Source: Haemophilus paraphrohaemolyticus (GTDB lineage Bacteria > Pseudomonadota > Gammaproteobacteria > Enterobacterales > Pasteurellaceae). Taken from it: a stretch of DNA of 63,097 nucleotides. Under the pieces are notes generated by a model, which worked only from the letters and a program-made list of their open reading frames with translations, was not told the DNA's origin and did no database searches. A program made the position numbers and the translations under genes. Positions 1 to 9,024 of the stretch are shown here, one piece after another. The DNA is taken from NCBI RefSeq assembly GCF_002015045.1, contig NZ_MUXX01000008.1, positions 1 through 63,097 on the forward strand, read 5' to 3'. How positions within the stretch are numbered: position 1 is the first letter of the stretch; each line of letters starts with the position of its first letter.

Positions 1-55
1 AAAAAGAAACGACGCACTGCATATCAATTTAAATCGTTCACAACAGTGCGTCGTT
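1..55 (-). terminator. Terminator downstream of recD
   Basis: A perfect 12-bp inverted repeat (AACGACGCACTG at 8-19 and its complement at 44-55) encloses a 24-base loop. Read on the minus strand, the stem is followed by TTTCTTTTT, as expected for an intrinsic terminator about 105 bases past the recD stop. The loop is longer than usual. Confidence 0.6.
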
Positions 56-161
56 GTGTGGGGTGCATTATAGAGAAAAATAAAACTCGTGCAAGTACTT
101 TTTGCAAAAAATTTTAAAAATCTTATTAAACGAACACATTTAATACAATTCGAACAAAACA

Positions 162-2123
162 CTAGCTAAAAATGTCGATTAACTGCTCTTGCAATCCACT
201 TTGGCGTTGTACTTTCGCTTTTATGCTTGGCATCCACGTTTTTTCATCGCCAAATAGCGTGAATTTTTCTTTCGCACGCGTAATTGCAGTATACACCAAT
301 TCTTTCGTTAATACTGGTGAACTCGCCAATGGCATCACAAATAAAGTATGTTCAAATTCTGAACCTTGTGATTTATGCACCGTCATCACATAAGCAGGTT
401 CATACGCTGGCACACGGCTAATCGACAAACTCAAATAATCGCCATTTACTTTCGTATCAAAATAAACCCGCAATGCACCACTTTCATCAGGCAGAATAAT
501 ACCAATATCGCCACTATATATATGATGCTGCGGTGCATTTTCGGTAATCAGAATAGGCTTTCCAACATAACTCTCTCGCGAATGCCCAAATTTCACTAGC
601 TTCGCATTTTGCAACGCCTCTGCAACCCTCTGATTTAACCGATTTACCCCCAACTCACTCACACGCAACGCTGCCAAAAATCGAACTTTTTGAAACGCAT
701 TGAAAATCTCTTCAACCGAAACAACCTCAGGCTTGCACTCTCTTGCCCTCGCTTTTTGCAAATAATCGCGATATAACGTCACCGCTTTTTGCACAACTAA
801 ATCGGCACAATGTTGTACCCACTGACTTTTCTCAGCAAATTCAGTAACAGCTGGATACGCCACATATTCCAACTCCTCATGCCGACCATTTGCAATAGTT
901 TGCCAAGATTTTACCGCTTGTTGTGCATTTACTTCTTTTGCCAATAAGCCAATGCCCGAATTTTCATCAAAACGGAAACTTTTACGTAAATGACAAAGCG
1001 AATCACGAATCGCTAAGCCATCAGATTGAGCCGTTAATTGATAACCCGTTACCGAAGCCACATAATCGGTATGAACTTGGCTGTAACCTTGTGTAATAAA
1101 ATAGCCAAGTTGCGCCATAATCGCCCCAGCCTCAACCGAAGCAAGCTGATCTTTATCGCCTAACATAATCAAGCGTGTACTTGGCTTAAGTGCACTCATC
1201 AATTTTTCCATTAAAAATAGATCGATCATTGAAGCCTCATCCACCACCAAGAGATCCAAATGCAGTGGATTTTTCTGATGATAAATCGGCTGATCGCATT
1301 GAGGACGTATTCCCAACAACCGGTGAATTGTCAAAGCATTAATTTCCAGTTTTTCTTTCATTACCCACGGTAAATCTAGCTCATCCCAGTTCGCAATAAT
1401 TGACTCTTTTAAGCGAGCAGCTGCTTTTCCCGTTGGAGCAACCAACGCAATATTTAGCAAGCCTTTATTTTCTGCTTGTTGCTTTAACTGTAATGCCGCC
1501 AACAAGCGAGCTACCGTTCTAGTTTTTCCCGTACCTGGGCCACCAGAAATCACGCAAAAACGTTTACGCAATGCTGTTGCAACCGCCACTTTTTGCCAAT
1601 CAGTTTCATCTGCTTGAGCCGAACCAAACAAGCGTGCCAAAATCGCACGATCTTCTTCCACATTTGCATTTTCTGTCTCCGTTTCAACCGCTTGTTGCAA
1701 GTAACATGCAATTTGCTGCTCTGCTTGCCAATAGCGATAAAAATAGATTAACTCGCCTTGAAACAGCATTGGAGCAACTTGAGTTGCATCATGGCTAAAC
1801 GCAATGTGATCTGCCAAAATTTCTTGCCATTCAAGCGGTGAACTTTGTTCAATTTTTTGCAAAATCTCTGCTAACCAAATCGCTTGCTCTGGATGATACT
1901 CTCGCAAGCCAAACGGATTTTTTACCGCATTTGAACTTAGTCGCACCGCACTATGCCCTTGCATCACATTAAACGAAACGAGAGCAGCTAAAAACACCGC
2001 CAAATTCTGTTGTAATGACGAGTAGTTGTAACCTTGCTGTTTACGATCAATCAATTTAGCAAATTGATAATTGATTTCTGAAATGATTTTTTGCTCTTTA
2101 AGCGTATGAAGAAGGGCTAGCAT
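162..2123 (-). CDS. recD: RecBCD exonuclease V, alpha subunit RecD (5'-3' helicase)
   Basis: This is the 5'-3' helicase subunit of the RecBCD enzyme, which processes double-strand ends for recombination and degrades linear DNA. The 653-residue protein shows a Walker A motif GGPGTGKT at residues 194-201, a Walker B stretch LLVVDEAS near 291-298, and a superfamily 1B helicase C-terminus ending in the typical VMTVHKSQGSEF and VYTAITRAK motifs. Length fits the Haemophilus-type RecD, slightly longer than the E. coli protein. It stands alone here, divergent from alr with about 125 bases between starts; recB and recC are not in the window. The ATG chosen is the first in the frame. Confidence 0.95.
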   Translation of the reverse strand: MLALLHTLKEQKIISEINYQFAKLIDRKQQGYNYSSLQQNLAVFLAALVSFNVMQGHSAVRLSSNAVKNPFGLREYHPEQAIWLAEILQKIEQSSPLEWQEILADHIAFSHDATQVAPMLFQGELIYFYRYWQAEQQIACYLQQAVETETENANVEEDRAILARLFGSAQADETDWQKVAVATALRKRFCVISGGPGTGKTRTVARLLAALQLKQQAENKGLLNIALVAPTGKAAARLKESIIANWDELDLPWVMKEKLEINALTIHRLLGIRPQCDQPIYHQKNPLHLDLLVVDEASMIDLFLMEKLMSALKPSTRLIMLGDKDQLASVEAGAIMAQLGYFITQGYSQVHTDYVASVTGYQLTAQSDGLAIRDSLCHLRKSFRFDENSGIGLLAKEVNAQQAVKSWQTIANGRHEELEYVAYPAVTEFAEKSQWVQHCADLVVQKAVTLYRDYLQKARARECKPEVVSVEEIFNAFQKVRFLAALRVSELGVNRLNQRVAEALQNAKLVKFGHSRESYVGKPILITENAPQHHIYSGDIGIILPDESGALRVYFDTKVNGDYLSLSISRVPAYEPAYVMTVHKSQGSEFEHTLFVMPLASSPVLTKELVYTAITRAKEKFTLFGDEKTWMPSIKAKVQRQSGLQEQLIDIFS

Positions 2124-2188
2124 TGCGGTAATCCGTTAAAGATAGAGATTGAAAATGACTACTTGAATTATCTAATTTTCGCAATCCC

Positions 2189-2218
2189 TTGTCCAGAAAT
2201 GAAGTTCAGGCGTATAAT
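2189..2218 (+). promoter_or_regulatory. Putative sigma-70 promoter of alr
   Basis: A perfect -10 box TATAAT lies at 2213-2218 with a -35-like TTGTCC at 2189-2194, separated by 18 bases. The predicted start would be about 25 bases before the alr ATG, giving a short leader. Confidence 0.55.
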
Positions 2219-2247
2219 GCTTTTATTTTTGAAGTGATAAAAACAAA

Positions 2248-3378
2248 ATGAAACCAGCCATTGCAACCATCAATAGTGCGGCACTTCGCCACAACATTCA
2301 ACTCATCAAATCTTTCGCGCCTAATCAAAAATTACTTGCTATGATCAAAGCCAATGCCTATGGCCAAGGGCTTCTTCCTGCAGCTCATATTCTAGCCGAC
2401 CAAGTGGATGGCTTTGGTGTTGCACGGCTGCGTGAGGCACTTGAAATTCAAGAAACAGGCTATACAGGCAAAATTCTGTTAGTGGAAGGTTTTTTTGATC
2501 GTGAAGAGTTGCTCAAAACGCTTTCGCGCCGCTTTGACAGCGTAATTCACTGCTATGAACAGCTCGAATTGCTAGAGCAAGTTGCCAAAGAATGGGAAGA
2601 GGAGCAACAAAAAGGCTTTTGGAAACGCAAAACTAAGATCTATTTTCCGATCAATGCTTGGTTAAAAATCGATACAGGAATGCACCGACTAGGTGTGCAT
2701 CCTGAGCAAGTAGATGAATTTTATCAACGCCTTAAAAAATGCCCGTTGGTTGAAAATATCAGCTTTGTCAGCCATTTCAGCCGTGCCGATGAATTAGATT
2801 GCGGCTACACCGAAAAACAAATCTCTACCTTTGAACAAGCCACTCAAGCTTACCCCAAACATGCTCGCAGTATTTCCGCTTCTAGCGGTATTCTCTATTG
2901 GAAGCAAGCACATTACGAATGGGTACGCCCAGGCATTATTATGCATGGTATTTCCCCCCATTACGAACCCATCACTCATCTTGGCTTCCAACCTGTGATG
3001 ACACTTTCCTCTTCTCTCATTGCCGTCCGCACTCACAAAGCGGGCGAACCTGTTGGCTATGGCGGCACTTGGGTTAGCTCTAAAGACACTAAACTTGGCG
3101 TAATTGCAATGGGCTATGGCGATGGCTACCCTCGCAACGCCCCTGAAGGTACGCCTGTACTGATTAACGGCCGTAAAGTACCAATTGTCGGACGCGTTTC
3201 AATGGATATGCTTACGGTCGATCTTGGTGCAAATAGCCAAGACAAAGTAGGCGATGAAGCAATCTTCTGGGGCAAAGACTTACTCATTGAAGAAGTTGCC
3301 AAACACATAGGAGTAATTAGCTATGAGCTAATAACCAAACTCACCCCACGCGTGATTTTTGAGTATAAAAACGGCTGA
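2248..3378 (+). CDS. alr: Alanine racemase
   Basis: This PLP-dependent enzyme interconverts L- and D-alanine, supplying D-alanine for peptidoglycan. The 376-residue protein has the PLP-lysine motif MIKANAYGQG (Lys34), the HRLGV segment of the barrel domain, RPGIIMHG, and the C-terminal beta-domain motifs VGYGGTW (carrying the second catalytic base tyrosine) and VGRVSMDMLTVDLG. A run of charged residues near 112-130 (EEEQQKGFWKRKTK) is a small family insertion. It is divergent from recD and preceded by a good -10 box. No second alr/dadX is visible in the window, and a catabolic dadA partner is absent, so a biosynthetic role is the natural reading. Confidence 0.96.
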   Translation: MKPAIATINSAALRHNIQLIKSFAPNQKLLAMIKANAYGQGLLPAAHILADQVDGFGVARLREALEIQETGYTGKILLVEGFFDREELLKTLSRRFDSVIHCYEQLELLEQVAKEWEEEQQKGFWKRKTKIYFPINAWLKIDTGMHRLGVHPEQVDEFYQRLKKCPLVENISFVSHFSRADELDCGYTEKQISTFEQATQAYPKHARSISASSGILYWKQAHYEWVRPGIIMHGISPHYEPITHLGFQPVMTLSSSLIAVRTHKAGEPVGYGGTWVSSKDTKLGVIAMGYGDGYPRNAPEGTPVLINGRKVPIVGRVSMDMLTVDLGANSQDKVGDEAIFWGKDLLIEEVAKHIGVISYELITKLTPRVIFEYKNG

Positions 3379-3391
3379 AACAAGCGTTGGA

Positions 3392-3505
3392 ATGGATTTA
3401 AACATAAAAGAAAACTTCAAACTTTGGGCCTGCCTTGCTCGCCGATCAGGAAAACATAGTGATAAAGACAAACAAGCTTTAGTAGGTATGAAGTTTGGAT
3501 TCTAA
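3392..3505 (+). other. Short ORF (37 aa) of doubtful coding status
   Basis: An ATG-initiated reading frame of 37 codons lies 13 bases after the alr stop. Its product would be rich in lysine (KENFKLWACLARRSGKHSDK). There is no clear ribosome binding site and I recognise no family. It may be a remnant of a longer gene or chance. Confidence 0.2.
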
Positions 3506-3520
3506 TCGCTAAAATACATA

Positions 3521-3555
3521 GAAAAGCCCCTGTAACCTAAAAGTATACAGGGGCT
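3521..3555 (-). terminator. Terminator of typA
   Basis: The 10-bp stem AGCCCCTGTA / TACAGGGGCT at 3525-3534 and 3546-3555 has an 11-base loop. On the minus strand it is followed by TTTTC, about 40 bases past the typA stop. Confidence 0.75.
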
Positions 3556-3595
3556 AAATTATTTAAGCGGTCAAATTCGACCTAAACTTTGCAAA

Positions 3596-5443
3596 TTAAC
3601 GCGTACTTGTGCTCGTGGTTGTACGGCTTGCACGTTTACGTTCTACTTCAGTCAGGAGTTTTTTACGAATACGTACAGAAGTTGGCGTTACTTCCACTAA
3701 CTCGTCATCATCGATAAATTCTAATGCTTGCTCAAGTGTCATTTTCACAGGAGTAGTGAGCGTTAAGGCATCATCTTTACCTGAAGCACGCATATTAGTT
3801 AGTTTTTTACCTTCCAATGGGTTTACGGTTAAGTCGTTTGAACGACTGTGAATACCGATAACTTGACCTTCGTAGATTTCTGCACCGTGTTCTACCATCA
3901 ATTTGCCGCGATCTTGTAAGGCGTAAAGTGAGTATGCCAATGCTTTACCTGTGCCGTTTGAAATTAATACACCGTTGATACGCTGACCAATTTCTCCTGG
4001 TTTCACATCGTCATAGTGGCTGAAGCTTGAGTAAAGTAAACCAGTACCTGATGTCATTGTCATAAAGTCATTACGGAAACCGATTAAACCACGGCTTGGG
4101 ATGATATACTCTAAACGGGTACGACCTTTACCATCTGGCACCATATCACGCACTTCACCTTTACGGATACCTAATGCTTCCATTACTGCGCCTTGGTGTT
4201 GTTCTTCGATATCGATAGTCACTTGCTCGTATGGCTCTTGTTTGCGACCATCAATCTCTTTGAAGATTACTTTTGGACGAGATACTGCTAATTCGTAGCC
4301 TTCACGACGCATATTTTCGATCAATACAGATAAGTGTAATTCACCACGACCAGACACACTGAATACATCTGAGTCATCGGTTTCTTCAACACGTAATGCC
4401 ACATTGTGTACTAACTCTTTCTTCAAGCGTTCTAAGATTTGGCGCGAAGTCACATATTTACCTTCTTGACCACAGAATGGCGAGGTATTTACGCAGAAGA
4501 ACATCGTTACTGTTGGCTCATCTACAGTTAATGCGGGTAATGCTTCAACATTGTTAATATCACATAATGTATCAGAGATATTGAGTTCGCCTAAACCTGT
4601 GATAGCAATAATGTCGCCCGCATAAGCTTCTTCTGCTTCATAACGTTGTAAGCCTAAGTGACCTAATACTTGACCGACACGACCATTGCGAGTGTTACCA
4701 TCTGCATCAATGATGGTTACAGGTTGGTTCGGTTTTACCGTGCCACGTTTGATACGACCGATACCGATTACACCTAAATATTTGCTGTAATCTAATTGCG
4801 AAATTTGCATTTGGAAAGGTTCTTCTAAATGAACATCTGGCGGAGAAACGTGTTCTACAATCGCTTCAAATAGTGGATCCATGTTTGGTGCTAAATCTTC
4901 GTGATCTAAACCCGCAACACCATTTAATGCTGAAGCATAAATGATTGGGAAGTCTAATTGCTCGTCAGTTGCACCTAGGTTTACAAATAAATCGAATACT
5001 TGATCCACTACCCAGTCAGGGCGAGCACCTGGGCGGTCTACTTTATTGATAACTACGATTGGTTTTAAGCCGTGCGCAAAGGCTTTTTGGGTTACGAAAC
5101 GCGTTTGTGGCATCGGGCCATCGAACGCATCTACGACTAATAATACTGAATCCACCATTGAAAGTACACGCTCAACTTCACCACCGAAGTCCGCGTGCCC
5201 TGGGGTATCTACGATGTTAATACGATAGTCGTTCCAGTTAATTGCAGTGTTTTTCGCGAGAATAGTAATACCACGCTCTTTTTCAAGATCGTTTGAATCC
5301 ATTACACGCTCTTCTGTGTCGCCACGCGAAGTATCTAGTGTGCCTGAAAGTTTAAGAAGTTTATCAACGAGGGTGGTTTTACCGTGGTCTACGTGTGCGA
5401 TAATCGCAATATTACGTAGTTTGTTTGTATCTAATTGTTGCAT
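3596..5443 (-). CDS. typA: Ribosome-associated translational GTPase TypA/BipA
   Basis: TypA is an EF-G-like GTPase that binds the 70S ribosome and is needed for 50S assembly at low temperature and for stress and virulence responses. The 615-residue protein shows G1 HVDHGKTT at 17-24, G3 DTPGHADF near 79, G4 NKVD near 133, and the C-terminal motif [12 protein letters not shown] that marks this family. Length is standard. The gene lies downstream of parE on the same strand, but a hairpin, a promoter and a CRP-type site sit between them, so it is probably transcribed on its own. Confidence 0.96.
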   Translation of the reverse strand: MQQLDTNKLRNIAIIAHVDHGKTTLVDKLLKLSGTLDTSRGDTEERVMDSNDLEKERGITILAKNTAINWNDYRINIVDTPGHADFGGEVERVLSMVDSVLLVVDAFDGPMPQTRFVTQKAFAHGLKPIVVINKVDRPGARPDWVVDQVFDLFVNLGATDEQLDFPIIYASALNGVAGLDHEDLAPNMDPLFEAIVEHVSPPDVHLEEPFQMQISQLDYSKYLGVIGIGRIKRGTVKPNQPVTIIDADGNTRNGRVGQVLGHLGLQRYEAEEAYAGDIIAITGLGELNISDTLCDINNVEALPALTVDEPTVTMFFCVNTSPFCGQEGKYVTSRQILERLKKELVHNVALRVEETDDSDVFSVSGRGELHLSVLIENMRREGYELAVSRPKVIFKEIDGRKQEPYEQVTIDIEEQHQGAVMEALGIRKGEVRDMVPDGKGRTRLEYIIPSRGLIGFRNDFMTMTSGTGLLYSSFSHYDDVKPGEIGQRINGVLISNGTGKALAYSLYALQDRGKLMVEHGAEIYEGQVIGIHSRSNDLTVNPLEGKKLTNMRASGKDDALTLTTPVKMTLEQALEFIDDDELVEVTPTSVRIRKKLLTEVERKRASRTTTSTSTR

Positions 5444-5472
5444 TGAAATTACTTTTTGTTGATGAATGAAAA

Positions 5473-5500
5473 TCCCTCTCTGATTTGAATCCGAGAGGGA
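5473..5500 (-). terminator. Hairpin between parE and typA (parE terminator or typA leader attenuator)
   Basis: The stem TCCCTCTC / GAGAGGGA at 5473-5480 and 5493-5500 has a 12-base loop and is followed on the minus strand by ATTTTC. It could end parE transcription. Because the predicted typA promoter lies upstream of it, it would also lie in the typA leader RNA. Confidence 0.5.
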
Positions 5501-5515
5501 AAGGATATTCAGAAA

Positions 5516-5531
5516 TGTGATCTACATCACA
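5516..5531. promoter_or_regulatory. CRP (cAMP receptor protein) binding site upstream of typA
   Basis: TGTGATCTACATCACA matches the CRP consensus TGTGA-N6-TCACA in every fixed position. It lies 73 bases before the typA start codon and downstream of the best -10 box (5546-5551), a location that would favour repression from that promoter or activation of a second one closer to the gene. Confidence 0.7.
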
Positions 5532-5545
5532 ATTTAAGGCTCTGG

Positions 5546-5574
5546 ATTATACCGATTTTTCCTAAAATTGACTA
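5546..5574 (-). promoter_or_regulatory. Putative typA promoter
   Basis: On the minus strand a perfect TATAAT (complement of 5546-5551) follows TAGTCA (complement of 5569-5574) with a 17-base spacer. Transcription would start near 5539, just ahead of the CRP site. Confidence 0.5.
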
Positions 5575-5605
5575 GGATTTAATCGGTAAGAGAGTGAACT
5601 TTTTT

Positions 5606-5615
5606 GACCGCTTGT
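5606..5615 (-). repeat. DNA uptake signal sequence (ACAAGCGGTC core)
   Basis: The minus strand reads ACAAGCGGTC. This 9-10-mer is the competence uptake signal of the Actinobacillus/Mannheimia branch of Pasteurellaceae, and this copy sits just downstream of parE. Confidence 0.8.
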
Positions 5616-5638
5616 GATTTAACGATATATAAAGAAAA

Positions 5639-7552
5639 TTATACCTCTAACTCCGCTTCATCCCCACGATTTTGCAGCCATTGTTTGCGATCTTCTGCTC
5701 TTTTTTTGGCAAGCAACATATCCATCGCTTCAATCGTGCTTTGTAGAGTTTCTGCTTCTGTTTCGCCTTCTTCTGAAAGCGTAAGTTGAATTAAACGACG
5801 AGTGCTTGGATCCATCGTGGTTTCACGCAGTTGGCTTGGATTCATTTCACCTAATCCTTTAAAACGTTGTACATTTGGTTTGCCTTTTTTCTTAGCAAGA
5901 CGGGTTAAAATCGCCTCTTTTTCGGCTTCATCTAAGGCATAATGAACCTCATCTTTACCAATATCAATGCGGTAAAGCGGCGGCATTGCGACATAAACGT
6001 GTCCATTTTCCACTAAACTTGGAAAATGGCGTAAAAATAAAGCACAAAGTAAAGTTGCAATATGTAAGCCGTCCGAGTCCGCATCAGCAAGAATACAAAT
6101 TTTTCCGTAACGTAGCTCGTCTAAATTATCACTATCTGGATCCATCCCGATGGCAATTGCAATATTATGCACTTCTTGCGAAGCCAATACTTGATCGGAT
6201 GAGACCTCCCACGTATTCAAAATTTTCCCGCGTAATGGCAAAATTGCTTGGTAATCTTTATCGCGAGCCGATTTTGCAGAACCGCCCGCAGAGTCCCCTT
6301 CCACAAGGAAAAGTTCAGTTTGGCTTAAATCTTGAGAGATACAATCCGCCAATTTTCCTGGTAAAGCAGGTCCATTCACTAATTTTTTACGCACCACTTT
6401 TTTTGCTGCACGCAAACGAGCCTGAGCTGAGCTAATTGCCATTTCAGCAATCTGTTTCCCCACTTGCACATTTTGATTTAGCCATAAACTAAACGCATCT
6501 TTAAGTGTGCTTTCTACATAGCTTGAGGCTTGGCGAGAAGATAGACGCTCTTTCGTCTGCCCTGCAAATTGCGGCTCTTGAATTTTGAGCGAAAGTACGT
6601 AAGCACAACGGTTCCAAACATCGTCTGCGGTTAATTTCACGCTTTTCGGCAATAAATTATGGATTTCGCAAAATTCTGTCATCGCTTTTAACAAACCGTT
6701 ACGCAGACCATTGACGTGTGTACCACCTTGAGAAGTCGGGATTAAATTTACGTAACTTTCTGCCAATAATTCGCCTTCTGGCAGCCAAGTTAATGCCCAA
6801 CTTACCGCTTCTGTTTCATCTACCACATCGCCAATAAACGGCGGATTTGGCAGACATTCATAACCATCTAAAGCTTCATTTAAATAGTCTGAAAGCCCAT
6901 CTTCATAATACCAAGTTTCTTCGGTTTTATTGATATGGTCTTTAAAATTGATCGTGAGTTTCGGGCAAAGCACCGCTTTGGCTTTAAGCAAATGGCGTAA
7001 ACGGCTGACCGAAAAATTCGGCGAATCAAAATATTTTGGGTTTGGATAAAAGCGAACCGCCGTGCCCGTTTGTCGTTTTGGGCAACTACCGACTACTTTC
7101 AAATCTTCTACTTTTACACCATTTTCAAACGCAATCGTATACACTTCACCATTACGTTTAATCGCAATTTCCACACGTTGTGAAAGGGCGTTCACCACTG
7201 AAATTCCCACCCCGTGTAGACCACCAGAGAAAGTGTAATTCTTATTCGAAAACTTACCACCTGCGTGTAGCTTGGTTAAAATTAACTCTACACCTGAAAT
7301 TTTTTCGGTTGAGTGAATATCCACTGGCATACCACGCCCGTTATCAATCACTTCAAGCGAATTATCTTTGTGCAAAATAACATCAATTTGAGAAGCATAG
7401 CCCGCCAGCGCTTCATCCACGCTGTTATCGATAACCTCTTGCCCTAAGTGGTTTGGGCGAGTGGTATCAGTGTACATTCCTGGACGCATCTGGACAGGTT
7501 CAAGATCTTTTAAAACCGTAATTTCATCCGCATCATAACGTTTCTCTGCCAT
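5639..7552 (-). CDS. parE: DNA topoisomerase IV subunit B (ParE)
   Basis: ParE is the ATPase subunit of topoisomerase IV, which decatenates daughter chromosomes. The protein has the GHKL ATPase features (VIDNSVDEALAG, DNGRGMPVD, GLHGVG), the TOPRIM signature LVEGDSAGGSA with the downstream acidic DADSDG, and the C-terminal RFKGLGEMNP. The frame extends to 7600, but I place the start at 7552. That gives 637 residues beginning MAEKRYDADEITVLK, matches the usual family length, and has the Shine-Dalgarno-like AGAGAAG just upstream. The partner parC is not in the window. Confidence 0.96.
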   Translation of the reverse strand: MAEKRYDADEITVLKDLEPVQMRPGMYTDTTRPNHLGQEVIDNSVDEALAGYASQIDVILHKDNSLEVIDNGRGMPVDIHSTEKISGVELILTKLHAGGKFSNKNYTFSGGLHGVGISVVNALSQRVEIAIKRNGEVYTIAFENGVKVEDLKVVGSCPKRQTGTAVRFYPNPKYFDSPNFSVSRLRHLLKAKAVLCPKLTINFKDHINKTEETWYYEDGLSDYLNEALDGYECLPNPPFIGDVVDETEAVSWALTWLPEGELLAESYVNLIPTSQGGTHVNGLRNGLLKAMTEFCEIHNLLPKSVKLTADDVWNRCAYVLSLKIQEPQFAGQTKERLSSRQASSYVESTLKDAFSLWLNQNVQVGKQIAEMAISSAQARLRAAKKVVRKKLVNGPALPGKLADCISQDLSQTELFLVEGDSAGGSAKSARDKDYQAILPLRGKILNTWEVSSDQVLASQEVHNIAIAIGMDPDSDNLDELRYGKICILADADSDGLHIATLLCALFLRHFPSLVENGHVYVAMPPLYRIDIGKDEVHYALDEAEKEAILTRLAKKKGKPNVQRFKGLGEMNPSQLRETTMDPSTRRLIQLTLSEEGETEAETLQSTIEAMDMLLAKKRAEDRKQWLQNRGDEAELEV

Positions 7553-7587
7553 ACTTCTCTTCTCTATTTTTTCTACTATAAATGGAA

Positions 7588-7624
7588 ATAAAGCCAGCAT
7601 TTTACACAGAAATGACTGGCTTTT
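7588..7624 (-). terminator. Terminator of ampG
   Basis: Arms AAAGCCAG and CTGGCTTT flank a loop of about 18 bases, and the minus strand continues with TTTATTTCC. It lies between the ampG stop and the parE start. Confidence 0.5.
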
Positions 7625-7647
7625 CTATTGCAAATTTTTCTTAAAAT

Positions 7648-8946
7648 TTAACCGCTTGTTTTTGCATTTTCTTCTGAGTTCCAAGGTGCAACCTTAAATA
7701 ACATCAACATTCCTAGAATTGCGACACAGAAACAGATCCAGAAAAAGTGATAGTAGCCAAAAGCTTCCACCAGATGTCCCGTATAAGCCCCTAAGAATTT
7801 ACTTGGTAGGGCGGCAAGGCTTGTAAAAATAGCCAATTGCATTGCAGTATAAAGAGGATTAGTTTCACGAGCCATAAAAGCAACGAAAGCGGCAGTACCT
7901 AAGCCTACACCTAAGTATTCGCCCGCCATCACAAGCCCCAATTTTAAAAGCTCATTTGTGCTGATAGAAGCGGTTTCAAAATGTCCAAAGCTTGCAAGAT
8001 AAGCAAAGCCTAAGATAGTAACCAATTGCACGCTACCAAACAGCCACAAAGAACGGTTTACGCCAAGTTTAAGCATAGCTATGCCGCCCACAATACCGCC
8101 TCCGATACTGCACCAAAGTGAGGTCGTTTTAACCACCGCTGCGATATGTGATTTGGTAAACCCCATATCCAAAATAAATTTGGTTTGGAGCGAAGTGGCA
8201 AGCGAGTCGCCCAGTTTATAAAGAAAAATAAAGAGAATTAACCCCAAGGCTCCCATCACGCCTTTACGAGTGAAAAACTCCACAAAAGGATCCACAAAAG
8301 CGGTGTAAAAGGGTTTGCTTTTATCTATGGGCGAATGTTGCGGTTCTTTGGCAATCAGGGTAATCAACAAACAAGGCAATATAAAACTTCCAGTGATGAT
8401 AAACACTATTTGCCAAGGGTAATGATCTGCTAAAAATAGCGATAATCCGCCAGGAATGAGCCCCGCAATGCGATAAGCATTCACGTGAATGGAGTTGCCC
8501 AAACCGAGTTCGTTGTCACTTAAAAGCTCGCGGCGAAAGGCATCAATCACAATATCTTGTGTTGCTGAGAGAAATGCCAACACAATCGAGAGAAGTGTGA
8601 TGATGCCAATATCTTGCACAGGATCAAAAAAGCCGTAGCTGATTAAAATCAGAAATAACCCGATTTGTGAGAGAAAAATCCAACTACGACGACGCCCTAA
8701 AAAAGAAGGAAAATAGCGATCTAATAAGGCAGCCCAAAGAAATTTCCAAGTGTAAGGCAGAGATGTGAGCGTAAAAGCCGCAATGGTTTTGATGTCTAAA
8801 CTCATCGAGGTAAACCACGCGGGCAAAAGCTGAATCAGCACAAAAAGTGGCAAGCCCGAACAAAAACCTGTGTAGAGGCAAAGCAACATATTCTTTGTGA
8901 AAATTTGTTGCCAGATAGATGGTTGATAAGATGGGGAAGCGGTCAT
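7648..8946 (-). CDS. ampG: AmpG-type muropeptide permease (MFS)
   Basis: AmpG is an inner-membrane permease that imports GlcNAc-anhydroMurNAc peptides during cell-wall recycling. The 432-residue protein is hydrophobic throughout, with about twelve predicted membrane helices. It has the family-typical N-terminus LYTGFCSGLPLFVLIQLLPAWF and the cytoplasmic-loop motif LDRYFPSFLGRRRSWI. A second signature is SATQDIVIDAFRRELL. The length is close to other short AmpG proteins. It lies between galE and parE on the same strand, separated by terminator-like hairpins. The call rests on these motifs; substrate is inferred from the family. Confidence 0.88.
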   Translation of the reverse strand: MTASPSYQPSIWQQIFTKNMLLCLYTGFCSGLPLFVLIQLLPAWFTSMSLDIKTIAAFTLTSLPYTWKFLWAALLDRYFPSFLGRRRSWIFLSQIGLFLILISYGFFDPVQDIGIITLLSIVLAFLSATQDIVIDAFRRELLSDNELGLGNSIHVNAYRIAGLIPGGLSLFLADHYPWQIVFIITGSFILPCLLITLIAKEPQHSPIDKSKPFYTAFVDPFVEFFTRKGVMGALGLILFIFLYKLGDSLATSLQTKFILDMGFTKSHIAAVVKTTSLWCSIGGGIVGGIAMLKLGVNRSLWLFGSVQLVTILGFAYLASFGHFETASISTNELLKLGLVMAGEYLGVGLGTAAFVAFMARETNPLYTAMQLAIFTSLAALPSKFLGAYTGHLVEAFGYYHFFWICFCVAILGMLMLFKVAPWNSEENAKTSG

Positions 8947-8975
8947 TTTTTTCTTCTATTTTGTAAAATTAAATC

Positions 8976-8994
8976 GGGCGTGTTCAACACGCCC
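8976..8994. repeat. Intergenic palindromic repeat (GGGCGTGT..ACACGCCC type)
   Basis: GGGCGTGTTCAACACGCCC is a 19-base near-perfect palindrome between galE and ampG. A clearly related pair of elements occurs at 59733-59800 upstream of murA, so this is a dispersed repeat family rather than a gene-specific site. Confidence 0.65.
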
Positions 8995-9000
8995 TTACAA

Positions 9001-9024
9001 TATATTAACCCTACTATATTAACC
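9001..9024. repeat. Short tandem repeat at the galE stop
   Basis: TATATTAACC occurs at 9001-9010 and again at 9015-9024, separated by CTAC. The second copy contains the galE stop codon. The duplication abuts the palindromic repeat at 8976-8994 and may be a scar of its insertion. Confidence 0.5.

Noticed and set aside
5986..6435. 149-codon plus-strand frame inside parE
   Set aside because: Antisense to the conserved TOPRIM region of parE, no ribosome binding site.
7553..7600. N-terminal extension of ParE (16 residues)
   Set aside because: The ATG at 7552 has a Shine-Dalgarno sequence and gives the conserved N-terminus and length.
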